This document shows, one piece after another, positions 52,569-60,831 of a stretch of DNA of 64,000 nucleotides. Position numbers and translations under genes: made by a program. Position 1 is the stretch's first letter. Every line of letters begins with the position of its first letter. The DNA is from Thalassotalea sp. Sam97 (GTDB lineage Bacteria; Pseudomonadota; Gammaproteobacteria; Enterobacterales; Alteromonadaceae). The notes beneath the pieces were generated by a model that saw only the letters and a program-made list of their open reading frames with translations, was not told the DNA's origin and did not search any database. The stretch covers positions 2,108,001 to 2,172,000 of the forward strand of contig NZ_CP166919.1 of assembly GCF_041379765.1 (NCBI RefSeq). Direction: 5' to 3'.

Positions 52569-53360
52569 CTACTTGAGCCATTCTGCGGGTGGGGTGCGCA
52601 GACTACGGTTACTGAAAATACTGTCAGCCAAGCCTAAGTCATAGCGCACATGGCGAAATTGCATCTCAGTAAATGATCCATCGGTTAGCTGTTCAATACG
52701 AGAGTGTAATACCGTTGGGTAGCCTTGGATATTTTCCACTTTTTTCACCGTCATACGACGCATCGGCTGCCCTTTTACATCAAAATAAGTGACTTGCATT
52801 GGCAAAAACGTTTGTTTGTCGATAGCCACCTGATAATAAGCAAACTCGACACTGCTCGGATTTTTAGGGCTGCCCTTAATTAGGTAGTTATCAGCGGCTT
52901 GCTCAATAAGTTCGAAGTTATCTTCTTGTGGATTACGCCCAGATACATCCTCGTAATAAAAATGAGAGCCGACAAACGAGGTGCGTTTATCGCCAGCGGA
53001 AATGCGTTTCACCAAATCCAGCGCCGGCAGATATAACCAGCGGTTATCATCTTGACTAACATGCTTTTCAACACGAAATACCGTGCCTTTCACATCGGTA
53101 GGTCGAGAGAACACGACCAGCATATTTTGCTGCCCCTGATCTTCAATATCTTGGCGCAAAATCACAAACTGGCGCATTTGCTTATTGCCATTTTGATCAA
53201 CAATCATCATTCTCGCCTCAGCGCGACCATCTTGACCTGCGTAGTACGAGGCAAGATTAGATTTGCGGATGATCTCATCCACAGTCAATGATGCTGCGTG
53301 ACTGACAACAGACAATAAGCCAGTCAATAGCATCAACACGGTTTGAATACGCTGTTTCAT
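52569..53360 (-). CDS. Outer membrane lipoprotein-sorting (LolA-like) protein
   Basis: A 263-aa periplasmic protein. The start is the ATG at 53360, with an ideal GGAG 7 nt upstream and a signal peptide ending VVSHA-AS; the frame open from 53429 is not expected to be used. It has a LolA-like fold family pattern: DQNGNKQMRQFVILRQ, FSRPTDVKGTVFRVEKH, RWLYLPALDLVKRISAGDKRTSFVGSHFYYEDV and the C-terminal LP-QVTYFDVKG region. Such proteins pair with MMPL/RND exporters and are thought to carry a lipidic cargo across the periplasm. It follows the exporter gene by 68 bp. Confidence 0.83.
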   Translation of the reverse strand: MKQRIQTVLMLLTGLLSVVSHAASLTVDEIIRKSNLASYYAGQDGRAEARMMIVDQNGNKQMRQFVILRQDIEDQGQQNMLVVFSRPTDVKGTVFRVEKHVSQDDNRWLYLPALDLVKRISAGDKRTSFVGSHFYYEDVSGRNPQEDNFELIEQAADNYLIKGSPKNPSSVEFAYYQVAIDKQTFLPMQVTYFDVKGQPMRRMTVKKVENIQGYPTVLHSRIEQLTDGSFTEMQFRHVRYDLGLADSIFSNRSLRTPPAEWLK

Positions 53361-53428
53361 AACATTCTCCTGCATAATATTTCGGGCATTATGTTTTGTG
53401 CATAAGGTTTCGCGCATAGGACCGCTCA

Positions 53429-55951
53429 TTAAGAGCGGTCGATAATCGTCAGTAATGCTGGCAATAGCACTAACGTCACCAAAGCGGAGACCACCATAAT
53501 ACTGGCTAGAAAAAAGCCAACGGTGATGTACGGCACCAGCGGTGAAAACAGCAAGGGTGTAAAACCTATGGCAATAACAATTGCATTTCTGGATATCGCT
53601 TTACTGGGTTCATAACACATTTGTTCCAGTGCTTTTTTCATTGAACCAAGTTCTTTACGCAATTCACGCAAGCGTTGTAAGTAGTGAATGGCAAAGTCAA
53701 TCGACAAACCTAAGGTTAACGCCGACAACACCGCTATCGGCATGTCATAAGCTTTACCCATCCAACCAATCAGGCCGTAAATCAAGGTAATGGTAAACGT
53801 TAACGGTAGCATGGCTAATACGCCAAATTTCAGTGATCGAAACAGCACCACCATCATAAGAAAGACAATCGCAAAACTCGACAGTAAGCTGTTTAGCATG
53901 CCACTGACCATGAGATCTTGCCAAACAACATTAAGATACGACTTACCTGCCCAATCAACGCTTACCGCAATTGGCGCTGAGTGCGTGCTGATATAATCTT
54001 CAACAAACGCCACGACGTCGGTCATGTGTTGATTATCACCACTGGTCATTTGCAACCACATCAGTGACGATGTGTAATCGGTATTGACGAAGTGCCATAA
54101 GTCTTGTGGGCGATGTGATGATTGATACTGCAGCAAGGTTTGTGCAACACCCGCCTGGCTAATAGGGATCACAAAATCGGCATCATCACCAGAGCGCAAC
54201 TCACGATTGACCGTTTTAACGATATCCACCAGTGAATTCACTTTACCGACTAAACCCGACTCAAGCAGGGCTGATTGCAACTGACTTTGCCAATTCAACA
54301 TGTCAGGATTGGTAAAGACCTTCTGGCTGTTAATGATGGCTTCTGCTTGTTCACTTAATTGCGCTACGCGCTCAGCTTGTGCGCCATCAAGGCTAAAACT
54401 TAAATCATCCAACATAAATAGCAGCGTTTGATCGATACGGTGCCGACTTAAATAGCGTTCAATATCAGAGACATCAACACCAATATTGGCCACATGCTGC
54501 AATTGCTGCGTAAAGTCGTTGCTTTGTGACAAGTTTAGCTGCTGCGGTGACATCACCAGCCAGGCATCGTACGTACCGGCAAAGTGTTTGTTTAACACCT
54601 TATCGGCGACACGAATTTGATGATCTTGTTTAAACCAATTTACCGGGTTGTCGTTAATTTCAATACGACTGATACCCACAATGCTTATTATTAACACCAG
54701 TAAGAAGGTGCTAATAATCACCTTACCCTTTTGACGTGCCGTCGCGCCTAACACCAGCAAGGCTTTTGACAATATGCCCTTTGCTTCAAGACGAGCAACA
54801 GAGTCATGTAAATCCGCTATCGCGCGATCAGACATACGTGAGATGTACGCCGGAATAAATAAAATGGTCAGCACGAATGCCAATAAAATACCGCTACCAA
54901 TAAAGGCACCGAAGATTTTCACAGGTGGAATTGGCGTCAGCAATAACGAGTAAAAACCCACCGCTGATGTCAGTGAGGTAAATAGCATCGGCTTATACAA
55001 GTGCTGCATCACCGTTGCTAATACCTGTTTAACGTCATCGCCACGGCGATAACGATCAGCAAATTCAGAAAGAATATGTACTGAATCGACCACAGCGATA
55101 GGCATTAAGAAGATGGCGATCATCGATGACATAATGTGCACCGTAAAGCCCATGCCAATCAAGGTGCCCATAATGATGATCACCGTCGACATGGCCACCA
55201 CCATCGGCGCAATGATCAACGGAATGTTACGGAAAAAATACCAAAGCAATAAGAAAATGGCCAAGCCCGCCAATGGCGCAGCAACCCCCATTTGCACAAA
55301 CATTTCAAAACCAAATTGGTCTTCGGCGATCGGCAAGCCGGTGATATGAACCGCAAGAGGGCTATCTAATTGCTCAGTAAACTGACGAATTTGCTCGGCA
55401 ACAGGATAGCTTTTATCTTTTGATGTCAGTGGAATGTAAATGGCGGCCGCCTTGCTATCGCCAGATACTAAGGTATTTTCCAACATCGGTAGACGCTTTA
55501 CCGCGGATTGGATAGCTTCAGCATCTGTACTATTGGTAGGCGCTTGCTTCATTAAATAAGAAAATTTGATACCGCTGTTGTTACCCTGTTCGTCTATTTG
55601 CTGTGAAATATTATCAACCACATCGAGCGCCAAATAATCATCTAGGACGACATCATCAAGCGATCGGATAAACACCGACAACTCGTGCAGCGTGGTTAGA
55701 TTATCAACCGTATAAATGGAGTCATCGCTGACCATGCCAACCACGACCATATCGTGCATAACAAATTGCTGTTTGATTTGATGATGAAACACGCGCGCCG
55801 GCGCATCAGCGTCGAGCATGTTCTCAGGATCCGTGTCGATTTGTAGCATTGGCATCATCGCCAACGTCATCAACACTAAGGTCGCTAATATGACATACAA
55901 TTGCTTGGGTTTGGTTAATACCCAACGTAATAACCTCGAATACATCCTCAT
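53429..55951 (-). CDS. MMPL/RND family exporter
   Basis: An 840-aa inner-membrane transporter with the two-fold RND plan: one helix, a large periplasmic loop (about 40-215), five helices (215-380), then a second helix (about 415-435), a second loop, and five more helices (640-835). Landmarks are MPIAVVDSVHILSEFADRYRRG and the equivalent ALTLGLSIDFAIHYLQRLREL in the second half, where the acidic residues of the proton relay sit. It is the first gene of a four-gene operon with LolA-like, barrel and DUF2892 proteins. It starts 150 bp from the divergent ArsR-type gene and its palindromes. Hydrophobic or lipid cargo is inferred. Confidence 0.86.
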   Translation of the reverse strand: MRMYSRLLRWVLTKPKQLYVILATLVLMTLAMMPMLQIDTDPENMLDADAPARVFHHQIKQQFVMHDMVVVGMVSDDSIYTVDNLTTLHELSVFIRSLDDVVLDDYLALDVVDNISQQIDEQGNNSGIKFSYLMKQAPTNSTDAEAIQSAVKRLPMLENTLVSGDSKAAAIYIPLTSKDKSYPVAEQIRQFTEQLDSPLAVHITGLPIAEDQFGFEMFVQMGVAAPLAGLAIFLLLWYFFRNIPLIIAPMVVAMSTVIIIMGTLIGMGFTVHIMSSMIAIFLMPIAVVDSVHILSEFADRYRRGDDVKQVLATVMQHLYKPMLFTSLTSAVGFYSLLLTPIPPVKIFGAFIGSGILLAFVLTILFIPAYISRMSDRAIADLHDSVARLEAKGILSKALLVLGATARQKGKVIISTFLLVLIISIVGISRIEINDNPVNWFKQDHQIRVADKVLNKHFAGTYDAWLVMSPQQLNLSQSNDFTQQLQHVANIGVDVSDIERYLSRHRIDQTLLFMLDDLSFSLDGAQAERVAQLSEQAEAIINSQKVFTNPDMLNWQSQLQSALLESGLVGKVNSLVDIVKTVNRELRSGDDADFVIPISQAGVAQTLLQYQSSHRPQDLWHFVNTDYTSSLMWLQMTSGDNQHMTDVVAFVEDYISTHSAPIAVSVDWAGKSYLNVVWQDLMVSGMLNSLLSSFAIVFLMMVVLFRSLKFGVLAMLPLTFTITLIYGLIGWMGKAYDMPIAVLSALTLGLSIDFAIHYLQRLRELRKELGSMKKALEQMCYEPSKAISRNAIVIAIGFTPLLFSPLVPYITVGFFLASIMVVSALVTLVLLPALLTIIDRS

Positions 55952-56005
55952 TTCCTACTGTTTTGCATAACATAGCTCGACACACAACATATGATGCGAA
56001 ACCAT

Positions 56006-56064
56006 ATTAGAATAATCTTAATTAGATTTATCTAATATACTCTTTTATATTAGTGATGTCTAAT
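56006..56064. promoter_or_regulatory. ATTAG/CTAAT palindromic operators between the exporter operon and the ArsR-type gene
   Basis: A perfect 16-bp palindrome ATTAGATTTATCTAAT (56021-56036) is followed 28 bp downstream by ATTAGTGATGTCTAAT (56049-56064), with a degenerate third ATTAG at 56006. They lie between the divergent starts at 55951 and 56102, where a repressor could control both directions. AT-rich dyads are typical targets of ArsR-family dimers. Confidence 0.68.
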
Positions 56065-56101
56065 GTAAACTGTCGGGGTATTCTGATCAGAGTGAATCAT
56101 C

Positions 56102-56401
56102 ATGCTAGATGTTGCCAATTTTGAACAACAAGTAAACCAAGCAGCCTTACTGCTAAAAACGATGGGCAATGAAACCCGTCTGCAAATTTTATGCAACTTG
56201 ATTGAGCAAAAACGTACTGTGACGCAGCTCAATGAGCGTATTAACATCAGTCAATCGGCACTGTCACAGCATCTTGCCAAACTTCGCGCCGATAACTTTG
56301 TCACCACCGAAAAAGACGGTCTGCACGTGTATTACACGGTAAGCATGCCGGTGGTGGCGAAAATACTCGCGGTATTGCAAGACGAGTTTTGTCCACAGTA
56401 A
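56102..56401 (+). CDS. ArsR family regulator, BigR/SqrR-like (persulfide-sensing type)
   Basis: A 99-aa winged-helix repressor. The recognition region INISQSALSQHLAKLRADNFV is typical of the BigR group. Two cysteines occupy the positions used for persulfide sensing in BigR/SqrR: Cys31 (RLQILCNLIEQ) and Cys97 near the C-terminus (DEFCPQ). There are no metal-site CxC motifs of ArsR or SmtB. It is divergent from the MMPL-LolA-barrel-DUF2892 operon across a region with ATTAG palindromes, so it probably represses that operon and itself. Sulfane sulfur as the signal is inferred from the two cysteines and the DUF2892 gene. Confidence 0.82.
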   Translation: MLDVANFEQQVNQAALLLKTMGNETRLQILCNLIEQKRTVTQLNERINISQSALSQHLAKLRADNFVTTEKDGLHVYYTVSMPVVAKILAVLQDEFCPQ

Positions 56402-56528
56402 CAGCCCCCGCTTTAACGTTAGTGAGCTACTCCGGCAATTCTATACTAAACGTACGTCTGTGCTAAGACAGCAGGCGGACAACATCACAATCTGCTTGAG
56501 CGGCAAAGCCGCCTAACGCTAATGAAGA

Positions 56529-57433
56529 TCATGCCGCTGAAAATATTGAATGTTTTTCTAATGCGGCTTTGATGAAATCAATGAAGGCTCTGACTTTTAG
56601 AGGCATATAATGACTTTTTGGGAAAATGGCGTGGATCGGATAGTGTATCGAAAATTGTGGTAGAACCTGGATCAGGTCCCCTCGTTGCAATTCTTGGTAA
56701 ACCAACCATTTTGGCACTAAAGCAATGCCCGCATCAGCTAACAGCATTTCCTTTAAACCAAAACCGTTATCGCAGGTAAAATTACCAAACACTTCGACTT
56801 CTTCACTGCCATTAGCACTCTCTAATAACCAGTTTGTGCCCTTTTGCGGTAACAAACTGTATCGCAAGCAATTATGTCCTTTAATTCAGACAATGATGAC
56901 GGACAAGGATGCTGGTTTAAATAGTGAGGAGATGCGACAATTATGAGCTGATAGCGCCCTAATTTTTTCGCCACCAGTGAAGAGTCCGGCAGATTACCAA
57001 GTCGTACAGCGACATCCACCCCTTCTTTAACCAAATCGATTTTCTTTTCATCAAATTTTATATCGATTTTGATATCTGGATAGGTTTCCAAAAAGCGGGC
57101 AATGGGTGTGGCAAGGTACATACAACCAAACATGGTAGGCGCTGAAACCCGCAAATGACCTCGAGGGGTAGTCGTTAACGAACGGGTTGTGATCTCGGTT
57201 TGTTCTATCTCATCTAAGATGCGAGAAACTTGTTGAAAATAGCTTTTCCCAGCTTCTGTCAGCGCATGTTGACGATTGCCTCTGACAAACAGTTTCACCC
57301 CAAGGTGTTTTTCCAGCGCCGCAAGACGTTTGCTGATCGTTGCTTGAGTGGTATTTAATTCTTTTGCAACCGCAGTAAAACTGCCCGTTTCAACAATTCG
57401 CACAAATGACTGCATAGAGCGCAATGCATCCAT
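56529..57433 (-). pseudogene. LysR family regulator interrupted by a frameshift
   Basis: Two overlapping frames together make one LysR protein. The first (57433-56822) gives the HTH (MDALRSMQSFVRIVETGSFT..., TTQATISKRLAALEKHLG) and half of the effector domain, then runs off into unrelated sequence after LSELKD. The second (up to 56867, ending 56529) gives the expected continuation, HNCLRYSLLPQKGTNW to the C-terminus. Adding one A to the AAA run at 56880-56882 (TTT on the plus strand) would restore ELKGHNCLRY, a standard LysR motif. So it is either a real disruption or a sequencing error. It is divergent from a pirin gene, a frequent LysR-pirin pairing. Confidence 0.82.
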
Positions 57434-57458
57434 AAACTATTCCCCAATAGAATAATAG

Positions 57459-57498
57459 CTATAACCTTAATGCTATAACTATAACTAAGATTTATAAC
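57459..57498. promoter_or_regulatory. CTATAAC direct repeats between the LysR gene and pirin gene
   Basis: CTATAAC occurs at 57459-57465, 57473-57479 and 57479-57485, with TTATAAC at 57492-57498. Repeated half-sites in the divergent promoter are consistent with LysR-type binding, though no canonical T-N11-A dyad was fixed. Confidence 0.4.
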
Positions 57499-57545
57499 TA
57501 TGCTTAAGCCTATAGTAAGGCAATAACTCACAGCGTGTGATACAG

Positions 57546-58220
57546 ATGATCCGATTTGTTCATGTCAATGACATCCCCACCAGTGGCTTTGCCGGCATTG
57601 TGGAAACACAAATGGTAAAAAGCCCAAGGTTGTGGCCAACTGCGCAAAATCAACCGCTGATAAGTCACGGATTAGGTGATTTTGTCTACTTAGCCAATGG
57701 TTATTTTAAGCCAAATGATGGTGTGCCCATCCATCCACATAAAGATGTGGATATTGCCAGCTTTATTGTATCGGGCGCAGTGGGTCATGAAGGCACATTA
57801 GGTCATGGCACAACCATTCAGGCACCTGGCGTGCAAATACAGCGAGCCGGCACTGGTATGCAACACTCTGAGTTTAATTTGACCGATAACGCTGCAGAGA
57901 TCATTCAATTGTGGTTTTTACCGCCAAGTAAAGGTTTATCGCCCGCATATCAAAATATCGTTTTACAGGAGGGCGAGCTCACCACCGTACTCGGCGACGT
58001 TGATAAAGGCACGTTTGATAACAATATGTTATGCCAAATCGGTTATCTAACGGACGACCAACGCGTTGAGGTTAATCAGCCCTTTATCGCTTTAATCACC
58101 CGCGGTGAAGCGGACGTCAACGGACAAATCATTGACCAAGGTACACTGGTTGAAGGCGATAGTGCCATCATTACCGGTAAACATAAATTGGGGATCGTTT
58201 TGATCACAACAAAAGGATAA
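57546..58220 (+). CDS. Pirin family protein
   Basis: A 224-aa bicupin. The ATG at 57546 is preferred over a GTG at 57537; neither has a clear Shine-Dalgarno sequence. Iron-site residues are present: the HPH pair in VPIHPHKDVDI, His in GHEGTLGHG and GMQHSEFN. The second cupin spans about residues 135-224. Bacterial pirins include quercetin dioxygenases and redox-linked regulators; the role here is unknown. It is divergent from the frameshifted LysR gene and 5 bp before the MBL-fold gene, forming a probable operon. Confidence 0.87.
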   Translation: MIRFVHVNDIPTSGFAGIVETQMVKSPRLWPTAQNQPLISHGLGDFVYLANGYFKPNDGVPIHPHKDVDIASFIVSGAVGHEGTLGHGTTIQAPGVQIQRAGTGMQHSEFNLTDNAAEIIQLWFLPPSKGLSPAYQNIVLQEGELTTVLGDVDKGTFDNNMLCQIGYLTDDQRVEVNQPFIALITRGEADVNGQIIDQGTLVEGDSAIITGKHKLGIVLITTKG

Positions 58221-58225
58221 TCATC

Positions 58226-59236
58226 ATGAAACATATTCTGTTTTTCTTCATATTAGTCATTTTCAGCGCACCCCTAACAACTATCTCAAGTCAGGCGAAT
58301 GCCGAGCAAGAGCCGGTATGGGACGCAAATATTGTCGTATTAGAAAGCGAAAAGCTCGCCGATGGTGTCTATGCCTATTTTCCTAACGATGCTAAAAGCA
58401 AAGAAACCCAAGGGATCCCGTTGGCAACCAGTGGCGGCTTTATCTTCGGTGATAAATCGGTGTTAATGATAGACACCATGCTCAACAAACGCTTAAGCCA
58501 ACAAGCGCAAGCGTTAATTAGCAAAACCACAAGCTTGCCAATTCTCTACGCTGTCAATACCAGTTATCACGGAGATCATTCCTACGGGAATATGTATTTG
58601 CCTGACACCACGCTGATTATTCAACATGAAGTGACCGAGCAATATATTCAAAATCATTTTGACAAAGATACGCAATTTATGATGCAAAATTTTGGACAAG
58701 GTCGTGGCATTGAAGACATAAAACCAACGCCAGCCAATATCCTGATCCCCAGACAAGGCAAATTGCTACTCGATTTAGGCAACAAAAAAGTCGAGATTAT
58801 TGATTTTGGTTTTGCTCAAACGGGGGGCGACTTGTTTGTTTGGGAGCCGCAATCCAAGGTCATGTGGACCGGTAACGCAATCAGCGCCATTAAGCCCGCA
58901 TTGCCTTGGTTATTAGACGGGCATTTACTTGACACGCTCGCCTCGTTTAAACGCGTTTATGATTTTTTGCCTGACGATGCCCGTGTGGTACCAGGTCATG
59001 GTTCGGTGATCAAACGAGCAGACATTAAATGGCATATTGATTATCTTGAGGCGGTAAAGCAAGGTGTACTTGCCGCACTAAAACAAGGATTAACACTGGA
59101 ACAAACCATAAAAACCGTTACGCTTGACGAATTTAGGGGCTATGCCTTGTTTGATTGGGTCCATCCATCGTTGAGTGTACCTGCAGCCTATAAAGAGTTG
59201 AAAGCGCAAAAAGATCAGAAAGACGAAACAAAGTAG
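58226..59236 (+). CDS. Exported metallo-beta-lactamase-fold protein with a degenerate metal site
   Basis: A 336-aa protein with a signal peptide (about 1-27, ending NANA-EQ) and an MBL fold of the quinoprotein-relay/SoxH-like type. Of the usual ligands it keeps His115, Asp117 and His118 (SYHGDH) and His258 (VPGHGS). Three positions are changed: Ser113 for the first His, Gln198 for the middle His (AQTGGD) and Asn217 for the bridging Asp (WTGN). So at most one metal can be bound in the standard way. AAGGA precedes the ATG; it follows the pirin gene by 5 bp. It may be a one-metal hydrolase or a non-catalytic binding protein. Confidence 0.82.
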   Translation: MKHILFFFILVIFSAPLTTISSQANAEQEPVWDANIVVLESEKLADGVYAYFPNDAKSKETQGIPLATSGGFIFGDKSVLMIDTMLNKRLSQQAQALISKTTSLPILYAVNTSYHGDHSYGNMYLPDTTLIIQHEVTEQYIQNHFDKDTQFMMQNFGQGRGIEDIKPTPANILIPRQGKLLLDLGNKKVEIIDFGFAQTGGDLFVWEPQSKVMWTGNAISAIKPALPWLLDGHLLDTLASFKRVYDFLPDDARVVPGHGSVIKRADIKWHIDYLEAVKQGVLAALKQGLTLEQTIKTVTLDEFRGYALFDWVHPSLSVPAAYKELKAQKDQKDETK

Positions 59237-59377
59237 TCGCGTTCAGACTGGTGCCCAGCAATTAACAATAGGCACTGCTTCATTAAATCATAGCTACCTG
59301 TGGTAAAACTTTTGATATCGGCGCACAAGTTACGCTAGAATCGGCTTTATTTACCAAATAGCTAAGCTGCTTTATTT

Positions 59378-60094
59378 ATGACCAAGCCAGTAAATGTAAA
59401 CCCGGACGAAATCGCCAAGTTTGAACGTATTGCCCATCAATGGTGGGATTTAGAGGGCGATTTTAAACCGCTGCACCAAATCAATCCATTGCGCCGTAAT
59501 TTTATTCAATCGCATGTAGGCAACCTATTTGATTTGAACATCATCGATGTCGGCTGTGGCGGCGGTATCTTGGCAGAGAGTTTGGCTAAGCTTGGCGCTA
59601 AGGTAACGGGTATCGACATGGGTGAAGAGCCACTTAATGTCGCGCGCTTGCATGCTTTAGAAGCGGGTGTCTCGGTTAATTACCAAAAAATCCCTGTCGA
59701 AGATAAAGCCACTGCTGAGCACGAGCAATACGACGTGGTCACGTGCATGGAAATGCTTGAGCATGTACCCGATCCCCAATCGATTGTAAAAGCCTGCAGT
59801 GATTTAGTGAAACCTGGTGGTTATGTATTCTTTTCAACGCTAAATAAAACCATGAAGTCGTATTTATTTGCGATTGTCGGTGCAGAAAAAGTGTTAAAAT
59901 TGGTACCCAACGGTACCCACGATTGGGACAAGTTTATCCGCCCTTCGCAGTTGATTGGTTGGGCAGAGCAAAACAACTTACACTGCTTCGATGCCACCGG
60001 TATTCATTACAACCCATTAACCGAAAACCATAAGTTAGCCGATGGCCTTGATGTCAACTACATCATCGCCTGTCGAAAAGTAAGTCAGGATTAA
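59378..60094 (+). CDS. ubiG: Ubiquinone biosynthesis O-methyltransferase UbiG
   Basis: A 238-aa SAM-dependent enzyme performing both O-methylations of ubiquinone synthesis at the inner membrane. Features are the N-terminal DEIAKFERIAHQWWDLEG, SAM motif I IDVGCGGGILAESLA (about 55-69), DVVTCMEMLEHVPDP (motif II) and the family signature GTHDWDKFIRPSQL. It is upstream of nrdA, the same order as in many gammaproteobacteria. Confidence 0.94.
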   Translation: MTKPVNVNPDEIAKFERIAHQWWDLEGDFKPLHQINPLRRNFIQSHVGNLFDLNIIDVGCGGGILAESLAKLGAKVTGIDMGEEPLNVARLHALEAGVSVNYQKIPVEDKATAEHEQYDVVTCMEMLEHVPDPQSIVKACSDLVKPGGYVFFSTLNKTMKSYLFAIVGAEKVLKLVPNGTHDWDKFIRPSQLIGWAEQNNLHCFDATGIHYNPLTENHKLADGLDVNYIIACRKVSQD

Positions 60095-60134
60095 TCGCAT
60101 TCGGCAATAGTTTGCCCGATAATAAGACACCAAC

Positions 60135-60167
60135 AAGGCGCACAGCGATACCGCAATGCGCCTTTTT
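60135..60167 (+). terminator. Intrinsic terminator after ubiG
   Basis: AAGGCGCA (60135-60142) pairs with TGCGCCTT (60157-60164) and is followed by a T-run. It separates ubiG from nrdA. Confidence 0.85.
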
Positions 60168-60597
60168 CATACGCCTTCTCTTTTTCACGAATTGCCTAGG
60201 TCATGCTTTTGCTATCGTCACAGAGCCGAGCCCGACAAACACACATCGCAAAATGCGGTGATATACATTCTGATCTCCCACTGACAAATCAATGCCAAGA
60301 TTATTTTCACAATCCACAGCCAACCATTGCCAGCAAGCACTTCGATTAAAGAATGACCAGATCGATAAATTCCTGTATTTTCATAGCCTTAATATCTCTT
60401 AGTAAAATTAGCTATAATATCCGTTATATTTGTCACAAAAAGATAATAAAAAAGTTTTTCACCTAAAAAAAGATCTTGCATTTTTGCCGATTATCGCCAA
60501 TTCAACGCCTTTGATGTAAGTTATTACTAACCCAATTTACGCAAGTGATTTTTCCACAATTTAACCACAAGATGTAGGGCTTGCATTAGACGTCAAA
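60168..60597. other. Intergenic region upstream of nrdA
   Basis: An AT-rich stretch with no ORF. It includes TTTTCCACA (about 60550-60558), a match to the relaxed DnaA box, and TTAACCACA (about 60561-60569). DnaA control of nrdA is known in E. coli; here this is only suggestive. Confidence 0.45.
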
Positions 60598-60645
60598 CCT
60601 CATTATCTTGTGACAATACAGTTTTAAAACCCCTAGATATAGTGC
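60598..60645. promoter_or_regulatory. Pair of NrdR-like boxes upstream of nrdA
   Basis: CCTCATTATCTTGTGA (60598-60613) and CCCCTAGATATAGTGC (60630-60645) match the NrdR consensus acaCwAtATaTwGtgt at about 11 and 12 of 16 positions. Their starts are 32 bp apart, the three-turn spacing normal for NrdR box pairs. NrdR represses ribonucleotide reductase genes when dATP is high. The start codon is a further 186 bp downstream, so a long leader is likely. Confidence 0.65.
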
Positions 60646-60831
60646 ATACGTACTTGATGACAAAATGTGCAATTAGGGTGATAAATACGCGTAGCTGCGG
60701 CTACGTTTGCTGTGCAGCAGCACTGATAATTTAATAACAACAACATGCAGGGAAGCAGATCAGGTATTACTGCCCTTTGCCTCGATATCAAGACGAAGCT
60801 TATGTACAAAAACTTTACTGACAGGTCATTC

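Noticed and set aside
60748..60755. CAGGGAAG in the nrdA leader, complementary to CUUCCCUG in small-RNA units 2 and 5
   Set aside because: Only eight base pairs, about 80 nt from the start codon, and expected by chance; not enough to call a target.
60745..60831. N-terminal extension of NrdA from an upstream ATG
   Set aside because: The 29 extra residues do not match the family and the ATG at 60832 aligns with the known N-terminus and has a ribosome-binding site.
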